NCBI GenBank assembly: GCA_022705465.1
Contig: JAKJEK010000011.1
Span: forward strand, 1 to 12,744
DNA length: 12,744 nucleotides
Source: Patescibacteria group bacterium
GTDB taxonomy: Bacteria; Patescibacteriota; UBA1384; XYA2-FULL-43-10; 1-14-0-10-43-13
Direction: 5' to 3'
The position numbers and the translations under genes are program-made. This document shows positions 6,681 to 12,409 of the stretch, piece by piece. Each line of letters opens with the position of its first letter. Within the stretch, counting starts at the first letter, position 1. Under the pieces are notes generated by a model. It was not told where the DNA came from, did no database searches, and saw only the letters and a list, made by a program, of their open reading frames with translations.

Positions 6681-6711
6681 AAAATATCTCAGCGATTGCT
6701 GAGATATTTTT
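6680..6711 (+). terminator. Strong terminator after tRNA-Trp
   Basis: A perfect 14-bp stem, AAAAATATCTCAGC (6680-6693) with loop GATT and its complement ending in TTTTT (6698-6711). The A and T runs make it able to work in both directions. Confidence 0.85.
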
Positions 6712-6939
6712 GTAGTGAACAAGTATAAGTCTTTTACTCTTACTGCAAATCCTAGATATCAGCTGACCGTGTTCCGAGAAACCTTGGCGAAATAGGAGAA
6801 GCGTTCCGCTTTTACACAGCAAATTCATTATTGCTAGTAATTACGGTCGCTCATTTCGTTGTTGTTTTCGGTATCGGTTTTGGTTTGTGTATGCGGGGAG
6901 ATTTAACGTTAATTTGAAAAATGGGATTTTTTCTCATTC

Positions 6940-6986
6940 ATCACACCAAAATCGGTGTGATTTAGGCGCGGTTATCACACTAACCG
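6940..6986. promoter_or_regulatory. Paired inverted repeats sharing ATCACAC
   Basis: ATCACACC (6940-6947), a six-base loop and GGTGTGAT (6954-6961) form an 8-bp inverted repeat. Twelve bases on, CGGTTA-TCACAC-TAACCG (6969-6986) is a second one, whose centre repeats the ATCACAC half-site. Neither is followed by a T run, so protein-binding sites are likelier than terminators. No partner gene is evident. Confidence 0.4.
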
Positions 6987-7086
6987 TCTTGCTCAGTCTG
7001 TTTGGTGGGATATATGAGATATAAGTAATTATTATTAACATATAGTATTTTCTTATTACAATGTGCTTAGCTCACGCCTGGAAGGG

Positions 7087-7144
7087 TTATACAAAACATA
7101 AAATTTACGAGTGGTTTTGGGGTTGCCTGTGGATAAGTGGATAG
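7087..7144. other. DnaA-box cluster beside an AT-rich patch
   Basis: TGTGGATAA at 7128-7136 is the exact complement of the consensus DnaA box TTATCCACA. AGTGGATAG overlaps its end (7136-7144), and TTATACAAA (7087-7095) differs from TTATNCACA at one position. The AT-rich stretch at 7016-7066 could be an unwinding element. This could be an origin-like or DnaA-titrating site, or chance; no replication gene is adjacent. Confidence 0.35.
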
Positions 7145-7157
7145 TGCCGAAAAAACA

Positions 7158-7186
7158 TTGACAAAAGCGGTAAAAAAGTGTATAAT
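7158..7186 (+). promoter_or_regulatory. Perfect-consensus sigma70 promoter
   Basis: TTGACA at 7158-7163, exactly 17 bases, TATAAT at 7181-7186. It is the only promoter in the window with both hexamers and the spacing ideal. The start would be near 7193, 46 bases before the TTG of the small gene. Confidence 0.85.
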
Positions 7187-7238
7187 GTTCATCGTTAACA
7201 CTTGCAGTCTCTGATGGGACGAAGAAAAGGGGAAGCAG

Positions 7239-7436
7239 TTGGACGAGTACTATCGCTGGTCACAGGAGGGCGAGAGATTCCCGCCCGAGAAAGAAGCGGC
7301 GTTCGAGATCCTGCAGGACCTAGACGACAGGGGTGGGTTCGGCGGGTTCTGGGACAACTTCGACGACGACCTGAAAGCGGAGATCCTCGAGGGGTGGGCG
7401 GAAAAGATCAAGGCGAAGATGGTGCCCACTGCTTGA
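7239..7436 (+). CDS. Small acidic orphan protein, GC-rich gene
   Basis: 65 residues from a TTG start with AGGGGA five bases upstream. The protein is acidic and aromatic (DEYYRWSQEG start, then LDDRGGFGGFWDNFDDDLKAEI and an amphipathic C-terminal helix EGWAEKIKAK), without membrane segment or known motif. By hand count 53 of 64 codons after the start end in G or C, against 24 of 55 in rpmG, which both supports this frame and marks the gene as compositionally foreign or unusually constrained. It has its own perfect promoter and a terminator 33 bases after the stop. The other open frame here (7202-7459) has no ribosome-binding site and an Arg/Gly-rich, unlikely product. Function unknown. Confidence 0.6.
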   Translation: MDEYYRWSQEGERFPPEKEAAFEILQDLDDRGGFGGFWDNFDDDLKAEILEGWAEKIKAKMVPTA

Positions 7437-7469
7437 GCGCTTCCGCGCCAAACAACTGAATATATGCCG

Positions 7470-7510
7470 AGAGGAGAACCGTAACAGGCCTCCTCTTTGT
7501 GTTTTATTCG
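7470..7510 (+). terminator. Terminator of the small GC-rich gene
   Basis: AGAGGAG (7470-7476), a 13-base loop and CTCCTCT (7490-7496), followed by TTGTGTTTTATT. The transcript from 7193 would be about 310 bases. Confidence 0.7.
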
Positions 7511-7553
7511 GGGATAGCTACGAAAAAATAATTTCTAACACTTTGCATAGTGT

Positions 7554-7594
7554 CCTGCCACAAGCTATCGGGATGATTCCACCAGATCCTGCCA
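7554..7594 (+). repeat. 41-bp repeat, copy 2
   Basis: CCTGCCA at both ends (7554-7560 and 7588-7594) around 27 bases that match copy 1 (6640-6680) at 22 positions. Here it is not attached to a functional tRNA. A GTTCGAATCTCGTC string resembling a tRNA T-loop region occurs on the minus strand at about 7618-7631, but its stem does not pair. Confidence 0.7.
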
Positions 7595-7684
7595 AGCTCT
7601 TTTTTAGTTGCCAAAAAGACGAGATTCGAACGGCAACAATTTAATATATTTTTTGAGCTAGTAGATTATGCTAACGTTTTCTCG

Positions 7685-8692
7685 CTATCTTGAGAGAAAC
7701 AGTCTTGAGGCATTTTGGTGGGTGAAAGGTTCTCGGTATTCGGGGTTTAATGAAGTTATAAAATCATTTGAAAACCTGATTAGCTGGTTGTAAATGTCTT
7801 TGTCGGCGTGCCAGCTTATTGAACCATCGGTGCCCCACATTACACGGTCTGGTGCTGAATCAAAAACTGGTTTCCACTTGGAGACAGCGGAATCAAGAAT
7901 GGCTTGGTAGTTTTCATCAAAATAGGAAGTAAAGCCATCCTTCTTCATGTTGTGTGGATACATGAGAACCCGATCCGCGCCAAAGCCGGGTTTCTCAATG
8001 AGAGAAGCAGTGTCTAGCGTGAAATAGAGATTGTTGTATTTTTGCAGCAACATAGGAAGTTCGGCGTATAGCTCGGGGCCATGGAGCAAAAACTTATTGT
8101 CGGGATGTTTGGCAATTAGTTCCTCGAATTCAGGGAGCTGGCTATTATTTCGCAAATGAAATTGCAACCATAAATCATTTTGTAACAGAAAGTCCATCAG
8201 GTCGGACCAAATCTGATCTCTCAAATTGGATTGTTGAAATGGTGGGCGATAAAAAGCGATTTCGCCGAAACCTCGAAAATAACCTGGATAACGATTGATT
8301 ACTTCTTGAAGTTTGGTAGGCGCAAGATCGTTTTCCGACCTTGGGTCAACGTGAAAGAAAGGGATAACCAAACCTGGATTTTCATCAACCAGTTCCAGTT
8401 TCTCTCTTGGATCTTCTCCGTTATTTCCCATGTTAATAAAGGCAATTGCACAGCCAATTCTATGTTGTTTCATTTGTGGAATGAGGTTTTCAAAAAAGTC
8501 GATATCATCGAAGTGGAGATGAGTATCGATGAAGTCTCCTTTGCATGCTTCCGTAGAAGCGACGTTCTCAACTTGACCGGCATCGGCGATTCTGTTTTCG
8601 TCGAGATATTTCCACAGAAAAAAGCCGGTGGAAGCGATGGCAATTGCGGCGACAGTAATCACTGTGGGCCAGAAGAATTTTTTTTCGGTCAT
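7685..8692 (-). CDS. Membrane-anchored amidohydrolase (Amidohydro_2 type)
   Basis: 335 residues; ATG with GGAGGG three bases upstream. A short cytoplasmic start is followed by one transmembrane segment (about 8-29), so the catalytic domain should lie outside the membrane. The TIM-barrel metal-ligand set of the amidohydrolase superfamily is complete: FIDTHLHF (His58, His60), LQFHLR (His179), FLLHGPE (His204) and WGTDG (Asp289); the C-terminal HQNASRLF is the usual closing motif. These enzymes hydrolyse or decarboxylate small molecules using a bound metal ion; the substrate is not evident. Surface anchoring is uncommon in this family. No neighbouring pathway genes are seen. Confidence 0.85.
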   Translation of the reverse strand: MTEKKFFWPTVITVAAIAIASTGFFLWKYLDENRIADAGQVENVASTEACKGDFIDTHLHFDDIDFFENLIPQMKQHRIGCAIAFINMGNNGEDPREKLELVDENPGLVIPFFHVDPRSENDLAPTKLQEVINRYPGYFRGFGEIAFYRPPFQQSNLRDQIWSDLMDFLLQNDLWLQFHLRNNSQLPEFEELIAKHPDNKFLLHGPELYAELPMLLQKYNNLYFTLDTASLIEKPGFGADRVLMYPHNMKKDGFTSYFDENYQAILDSAVSKWKPVFDSAPDRVMWGTDGSISWHADKDIYNQLIRFSNDFITSLNPEYREPFTHQNASRLFLSR

Positions 8693-8779
8693 TATCCCTC
8701 CAAACTATTACATTATGAATGACGTAACCTGCGGTTGAAATAGTTGCGTCTGATCGATGTTGGCGATTACATTGTAACA

Positions 8780-8804
8780 GGGTAGCGGGGTGCGGGGGGT
8801 AGCC
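8780..8804 (+). other. G-rich tract with repeated GGGTAGC
   Basis: G runs of 3, 4 and 6 at 8780-8782, 8787-8790 and 8794-8799, with GGGTAGC at 8780-8786 and 8797-8803. It lies between two minus-strand genes, so RNA crossing it would be C-rich. No hairpin forms. Confidence 0.4.
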
Positions 8805-8833
8805 TAGCGTATGTTCCTTTGTTTATTGTTTGA

Positions 8834-9589
8834 TTATTTTTTCTTGTTGCCGTTTTTCTTTCCAGTTTCAATCTTTTTCATGGTTTCGCGAAAAGCAATA
8901 CGGGGAAGCGTGGACTCGTTCTTGATCAGATAGTCTTTAACCTCTTCTTTATTTAGAACAGATAGGCTGCGGAGGAGCCAGGAAACAGCTTTGGTGATAA
9001 GGCCGTCCTTTTCGTGTTTGAGCTGTTCGATGGTGGTAAAGGCAAGTTGGCGAAGTTCTGGATCGTTTGTTTTTCCAACAACTGGAACCTGCAACACCAA
9101 ACTGGCACGGCGTAAAGAAATATTATCGCTTTTAGCAAATTTATTAATCTTGTTTTTCCAATCATTCCAGCGAGCTAGCGCTTCAGCGCCGGTAAACGAG
9201 GACTGACAGATGACATCAATTTCTACCCAGCCTTTAGCTTTAGCTAACCACTTTTCTAATTGGGTAAAAGGTATTTGAGATCGAATTTCGGGTTTGAGCA
9301 AAGTGAAGATTTTGCCGCCAATGGCGTGTTCTTCGAATGTGTTCGCGGAAAATAGGTGGTCTAAAAGACAAACAAGATCGTCAGCGGTGTGCTTCGTCTG
9401 CTCTTGCAAGACGATCCTAGCTATTTTGACATTATCAGCTGTTTTTGTTCCAAGATATTTTTTGGTAGAACCCAAATAACGCTGAATGAATGCTTGCTCA
9501 TCAGAACTCATTTCTTTTTTGGGTAACTTGGCAATTTCTTCGGATATTTGTTTTAGTGCCACTTGAACATGTCCGCTCGTTGAGATCAT
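8834..9589 (-). CDS. AlkD-like DNA alkylation repair glycosylase
   Basis: 251 residues, all-helical and HEAT-repeat-like, matching the AlkC/AlkD family of DNA glycosylases that remove alkylated bases without flipping them. Recognisable points are GWVEIDVICQS (Trp121 and Asp125, corresponding to the Trp and catalytic Asp of AlkD), SLRRASLVLQ (Arg160-Arg161) and KAVSWLLRSLS (Trp204), followed by the C-terminal TLPRIAFRETMKKI segment; the tail is lysine-rich. Start at ATG 9589 has only a weak CGGA upstream. The promoter at 9625-9653 faces away from the 9699 gene. An MGMT-like repair gene occurs at 938 but far off. Confidence 0.85.
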   Translation of the reverse strand: MISTSGHVQVALKQISEEIAKLPKKEMSSDEQAFIQRYLGSTKKYLGTKTADNVKIARIVLQEQTKHTADDLVCLLDHLFSANTFEEHAIGGKIFTLLKPEIRSQIPFTQLEKWLAKAKGWVEIDVICQSSFTGAEALARWNDWKNKINKFAKSDNISLRRASLVLQVPVVGKTNDPELRQLAFTTIEQLKHEKDGLITKAVSWLLRSLSVLNKEEVKDYLIKNESTLPRIAFRETMKKIETGKKNGNKKK

Positions 9590-9624
9590 TTGATTCCGGA
9601 TGGTTAATTAATATTGCGAGGCAT

Positions 9625-9653
9625 ATTGTAATATGACATTGATATTTTAGCAA
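9625..9653 (-). promoter_or_regulatory. Promoter for the AlkD-like gene
   Basis: On the minus strand: TTGCTA (9648-9653), a 17-base spacer and TACAAT (9625-9630). The start is near 9618, about 29 bases before the ATG. It overlaps the plus-strand promoter at 9639-9667. Confidence 0.55.
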
Positions 9654-9667
9654 TTGTTGTTTAAGAT
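9639..9667 (+). promoter_or_regulatory. Promoter for the small gene at 9699
   Basis: TTGATA (9639-9644), a 17-base spacer and TAAGAT (9662-9667). The start would be near 9674. The two divergent promoters share 15 bases, so the polymerases should exclude each other. Confidence 0.5.
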
Positions 9668-9698
9668 GATCAACAAAGGCGTGCGGAGGGAGGCAACG

Positions 9699-9920
9699 AT
9701 GTCGAACGCAGGTGCCGTAATACCCAAAGAATCAGCTCCAGAGCACTCAGGTGTGCCGGCTTCTGCTGAAGAGAAGCCGAGAGTCGCTCGCTTGGAGGTT
9801 CCGTTGTCCGAGGAGCCATCGAGTGAGATGGATTGGGGCTACGGAACTCCTTTCGACGAGGAGGGCTACATCGAGCTCAAGCGCAAGAGAGGTGTTTCTG
9901 AAACTGTAGTTTCCAGCTAG
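9699..9920 (+). CDS. Small orphan protein, probably unstructured in its first half
   Basis: 73 residues. ATG 9699 is chosen over the upstream TTG at 9654 because GGAGGGAGG (9685-9693) stands in front of it and the TTG lies inside the promoter. The first half is rich in Pro, Ala, Glu and Ser (IPKESAPEHSGVPASAEEKP); the second half carries aromatic and acidic residues (MDWGYGTPFDEEGYIELKRK). No membrane segment or known motif is visible. It is a single-gene unit with its own promoter and terminator, like the genes at 7239 and 11004. Function unknown. Confidence 0.6.
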   Translation: MSNAGAVIPKESAPEHSGVPASAEEKPRVARLEVPLSEEPSSEMDWGYGTPFDEEGYIELKRKRGVSETVVSS

Positions 9921-9937
9921 GAAACAGCGTTTGTTCA

Positions 9938-9970
9938 TTCACCCAGGTATATACCTGGGTGAAATTATTT
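9938..9970 (+). terminator. Palindromic terminator after the small gene
   Basis: TTCACCCAGGTAT (9938-9950) directly followed by its exact complement (9951-9963), then ATTATTT. The perfect 26-bp palindrome separates the orphan gene from the convergent ABC pseudogene. The T tract is weak in both directions. Confidence 0.6.
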
Positions 9971-9991
9971 AGATTTATTAATCCAAACAAA

Positions 9992-10476
9992 CTATACGGA
10001 CTTATCGATAATCTTATCGTCTTTCATGTGGATAATCCTGTCGGCATAAGCGGCAACATCGTGATCATGCGTAACCATTATGATCGTAAGGTTTTTCTCG
10101 CGATGGATTTTTTAATCAGCGATATTAACTCAATAGATTTTTTCGAATCGAGCGATCCGGTCGGTTCGTCGGCAATCAGTATTTCCGGATTGTTGGTTAA
10201 AGCACGGGCGGCGGCAACTCTTTGTCTTTCGCCGCCAGAGAGCCTAGTGGGGAGATTGTTGATGCGGTCTCTTAGACCAACCAGTGTTAACAGTTCAAGG
10301 GCGCGCTCCCGTTTTTCTTGAGGCTGCCAGTATTTTCAAACATGGGGACCTGCACATTTTAAATGGCGCTTAAGGTAGGGATTAAATTGTGAAGCTGGAA
10401 GATAAAGCCGATCTTTTCTGCCATAAGCCGGGAAGGATCTTTGTGGTGGGGTGGCGCAGTTCCGTCAATAACGATA
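9992..10476 (-). pseudogene. ABC-transporter ATPase remnant (LolD/MacB type)
   Basis: Read on the minus strand in three frames it gives a continuous ATPase: KIGFIFQLHNLIPTLSAI (Q-loop region), NVQVPMFENTG, then RLSGGERQRVAAARAL (signature), ILIADEPTGSLD (Walker B and D-loop) and IIMVTHDHDVAAYADRIIHM (H-loop), ending at a stop at 9992-9994. It is broken by a TAA at 10359-10361 where the family has Glu of ENV, by a frameshift near 10320-10335, and by a one-base loss in a run of six T/A at 10108-10113. The Walker A half is missing: the reading ends at the terminator hairpin 10477-10506. No permease gene is next to it. Confidence 0.85.
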
Positions 10477-10506
10477 GCAAAAAGCTCCCTGTTGGGAGCT
10501 TTTTGC
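10477..10506 (-). terminator. Terminator after the TFIIB-type zinc-ribbon gene
   Basis: GCAAAAAGCTCCC (10477-10489), a four-base loop and its exact 13-bp complement (10494-10506). It begins at the base next to the gene's stop codon and has T runs on either strand. Confidence 0.85.
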
Positions 10507-10770
10507 TTAGAAGTCGAATATTTCACCAAGCCAGGACTCTTTCTTTCTTTTCTTATAGTAATCATCTTCATGGCGATGTTCGATATGCCTATTGTCTTGG
10601 CGATCGGTGTGTCTTATTTCTTGCGGTACCGGTTGGCTAACTGATTTATCAATGATTTTGTCGAGTTCACCCCGGTCAAGCCAGACTCCGCGACATTCCG
10701 GACAATAGTCTATCTCGACGCCTTTCCGTTCCGACATTACTAAATTAACATTGCATGTTGGACATTTCAT
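10507..10770 (-). CDS. TFIIB-type zinc-ribbon protein
   Basis: 87 residues, ATG with AGGAG five bases upstream. MKCPTCNVNL and DYCPECRGVWLDRGELDKII form the zf-TFIIB domain, with Cys3, Cys6, Cys23 and Cys26 as zinc ligands and the typical GVWLDRGEL after the second pair. The C-terminal half (about 45-87) is a histidine-, arginine- and lysine-rich tail (DNRHIEHRHEDDYYKKRKK) ending in WLGEIFDF. Such proteins are common and mostly uncharacterised. It is transcribed alone between its own promoter and terminator. Confidence 0.88.
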   Translation of the reverse strand: MKCPTCNVNLVMSERKGVEIDYCPECRGVWLDRGELDKIIDKSVSQPVPQEIRHTDRQDNRHIEHRHEDDYYKKRKKESWLGEIFDF

Positions 10771-10801
10771 TTATTCTCCTTTTGGGGTTATATACTAGGA
10801 T

Positions 10802-10830
10802 ATTTTAACTTGTTTTGTCGCGCATGACAA
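10802..10830 (-). promoter_or_regulatory. Promoter for the TFIIB-type zinc-ribbon gene
   Basis: On the minus strand: TTGTCA (10825-10830), a 17-base spacer and TAAAAT (10802-10807). The start is near 10795, about 25 bases before the ATG. Confidence 0.65.
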
Positions 10831-10855
10831 TTCTGAAGTAAGTGCGAACAGGCAG

Positions 10856-10895
10856 ATTAATCAATGCGGGTTGATCAATTCAGTTTTTATTGATC
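10856..10895. promoter_or_regulatory. Operator-like inverted repeat between divergent promoters
   Basis: ATTAATCAA (10856-10864), a six-base spacer and TTGATCAAT (10871-10879) pair at eight of nine positions. A third half-site, ATTGATC, follows at 10889-10895. It lies between the two divergent promoters and could bind one dimeric regulator acting on both. Confidence 0.35.
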
Positions 10896-10911
10896 TGAGC
10901 CTGTAATTAAG

Positions 10912-10939
10912 TTGACAACGGTGCTAGGGCGGGTATTAT
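10912..10939 (+). promoter_or_regulatory. Promoter for the orphan gene at 11004
   Basis: TTGACA (10912-10917), a 16-base spacer and TATTAT (10934-10939). The 5' leader (from about 10946) contains a small hairpin, GCCGA/TCGGC, at 10957-10974. Confidence 0.65.
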
Positions 10940-11003
10940 CAAGTCACTGACGGTCTGCCGATACCAAATTCGGCTCTATCTGCTCACGGAGGGAGCTCTA
11001 GCA

Positions 11004-11597
11004 ATGTCAGAAGAGAGAGTGGTGCGACCAATTATCGATCTCGAGCTAGTCAATCCGTATTGCCTCGGGACCGTAAGAGGTCACCAGCACCTAAATGACA
11101 GGGGCAATTACGATCGAACGGAGTGGTTCGAAGACGTCTGGTATATAGGGGCGTTCAAAGTTAACGATGAGTATCAGTTCCGGATTTCCACGGATCGAGC
11201 CAGGTGTTTCGGGGCGCCGGAGTGGTTTCCCTGGTTGGAGGTAGCAAAATCAACTGATCCCGATCGGGCAAGATTGTGGTTGAGCGGCGTGGCGGTATCG
11301 GCAGCCAAAACGTACCTGCGTTGCATGACTGATGATAGGTTGCGGGCCTTTGACTCAGTCTACGCGAGGTCGAGGATGTTGGTCGATGCGGATGGTCATG
11401 AATTGATGGCCGTCACTGTCGATATCAAATCTCCAAGCGGCCAAAACATGCAGGTTTTGGCGACAGTGGGGGAGGATGTCGGGCGAAGAATCGCAGCGAT
11501 CTGGGAAAACAGGGAAGTCCAGATCGTGGAGCGCTATCGTTCTGCACTCGCTCGTTCTCATAAATGGGTTGAGGAGGAGGTGCAAAGAAACAGGTAG
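11004..11597 (+). CDS. Orphan soluble protein of unknown function
   Basis: 197 residues, ATG with GGAGGGAG about eight bases upstream. It looks soluble: no signal peptide or membrane segment, many Trp, Arg and acidic residues (RTEWFEDVWYIGAF, APEWFPWLEVAKS), then a helical middle (DRARLWLSGVAVSAAKTYL), a possible beta-rich stretch (ELMAVTVDIKSPSG, MQVLATVG) and a basic helical C-terminus (YRSALARSHKWVEEEVQR). I recognise no family, catalytic motif or metal site. Codon use is more GC-rich than in the neighbouring genes. Promoter, leader hairpin and a strong terminator make it a self-contained unit. Confidence 0.75.
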   Translation: MSEERVVRPIIDLELVNPYCLGTVRGHQHLNDRGNYDRTEWFEDVWYIGAFKVNDEYQFRISTDRARCFGAPEWFPWLEVAKSTDPDRARLWLSGVAVSAAKTYLRCMTDDRLRAFDSVYARSRMLVDADGHELMAVTVDIKSPSGQNMQVLATVGEDVGRRIAAIWENREVQIVERYRSALARSHKWVEEEVQRNR

Positions 11598-11609
11598 CAA
11601 CGACTTTGT

Positions 11610-11640
11610 CACCTGTCCAATTGGGCAGGTGTTTTTTATT
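11610..11640 (+). terminator. Terminator after the orphan gene
   Basis: CACCTGTCC (11610-11618), loop AATT and GGGCAGGTG (11623-11631) with one G-T pair, then TTTTTTATT. A textbook intrinsic terminator. Confidence 0.9.
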
Positions 11641-11710
11641 AACTTCAAGGGGTTTCGGTTGATTTTGTTGGAGTAACGGAGTGGTTTGTTGGTTTATTAG
11701 GAAAAATCTA

Positions 11711-12409
11711 TCAATTTAGTACGTCGTATTTTAGATGAAGATAGGATTTTTTAAGCTTTGTGATAGAAACGAGTTTGAGTGGCTTGATTTTGGATAGATC
11801 GTCGAGCGAACGGAGAGATTCGCCATCCATGATAGTAGGGGTGTCTTCGCCGCCAACTAGTAATGGCGCAATGACAATAGAGACTTTGTCAATCAGACCC
11901 TGACGTATTAGTTCGGCGTTTAGGGTGCCGCCGGATTGAATGGTGATGCGTTTAATGCCATATTCTTTCTTAAAGCGGCGGAAGAGATCCGGGAGATCAA
12001 TCTTGTCTGGGTAGTGGATGGTGCGCAAATTGTCAACGTTTTTAAATTTGAAAGCCGGGTGGTTTTTGTTGGTGGTAATTAAGTATAGGGTTTTGCTTCG
12101 TTTGAGGAAATAGTCAACGCCGGTTTCAGTGAAATGGGGCTTGTTATCGATAATGATAAAGCGGACGGAGGTTTTATTTACGTTATCCTTGGGTATATTG
12201 GCACCGATTTTTGCCATGACACGGCCAGTGTTAAGCGAGTGAATGTCGGTGGTTTTTTCGATATCATAGTACTGGAAAAGTCCTTCGGCGACTCCGGAGA
12301 TTTTCGGTAAGTCTTGATCGAAATCCAATAGGTCGGTGGCGCCGGTTGAAATCTTACCATCGAGAGACATGAGCATGAAAAGTTGGGTTTTGGGTCTATT
12401 GCTATTCAC
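11711..12409 (-). CDS. RibD C-terminal / dihydrofolate-reductase-like oxidoreductase
   Basis: 232 residues from the GTG at 12409. The fold signature is clear: QLFMLMSLDGKIS near the N-terminus, and IQSGGTLNAELIRQGLIDKV followed by IAPLLVGGEDTPT, the NADPH- and substrate-binding segments of RibD-C-type reductases. These reduce pteridine- or pyrimidine-like substrates with NADPH; no riboflavin or folate gene is adjacent, so the substrate is open. The frame continues up to another GTG at 12508, but those 33 residues are a translation of AT-rich promoter DNA and look like a false membrane helix. TTGATC-17-TACCAT would start RNA almost exactly at the chosen GTG, which implies a leaderless message. 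Confidence 0.8.
   Translation of the reverse strand: MNSNRPKTQLFMLMSLDGKISTGATDLLDFDQDLPKISGVAEGLFQYYDIEKTTDIHSLNTGRVMAKIGANIPKDNVNKTSVRFIIIDNKPHFTETGVDYFLKRSKTLYLITTNKNHPAFKFKNVDNLRTIHYPDKIDLPDLFRRFKKEYGIKRITIQSGGTLNAELIRQGLIDKVSIVIAPLLVGGEDTPTIMDGESLRSLDDLSKIKPLKLVSITKLKKSYLHLKYDVLN

Larger units (their letters stand above)
6712..7157. other. Gene-poor interval with inverted repeats and an AT-rich patch
   Basis: No frame in this stretch looks coding on either strand. It holds operator-like inverted repeats (6940-6986), a very AT-rich patch at about 7016-7066 and a cluster of DnaA-box-like sites (7087-7144), all listed separately. In the usual bacterial order, secE and nusG would stand here. 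Confidence 0.5.

Noticed and set aside
6903..6912. Palindrome TTAACGTTAA, occurring also at 12540-12549
   Set aside because: About a dozen 10-base palindromes are expected by chance in a window of this size, and nothing links the two sites.
7202..7459. 85-codon frame overlapping the small GC-rich gene
   Set aside because: Its product is Arg/Gly-rich and low in complexity, and it starts almost at the RNA start without a ribosome-binding site; the third-position GC pattern fits the 7239 frame.
7193..7510. The 310-base GC-rich transcript as RNase P RNA, tmRNA or SRP RNA
   Set aside because: I looked for the conserved cores of these RNAs (ACAGAAA and related, the tmRNA tRNA-like end, the SRP GGAAG loop) and found none.
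7607..7637. tRNA remnant (minus strand) with a GTTCGAATC-like T loop and a GTTGCC/GGCAAC stem
   Set aside because: The bases flanking the loop do not form a T stem and no other tRNA arm is recognisable; too short to separate from chance.
8231..8722. 163-codon open frame on the plus strand opposite the amidohydrolase gene
   Set aside because: It lies fully within the well-supported minus-strand gene, has no ribosome-binding site, and its product shows no motif; it is a shadow frame.
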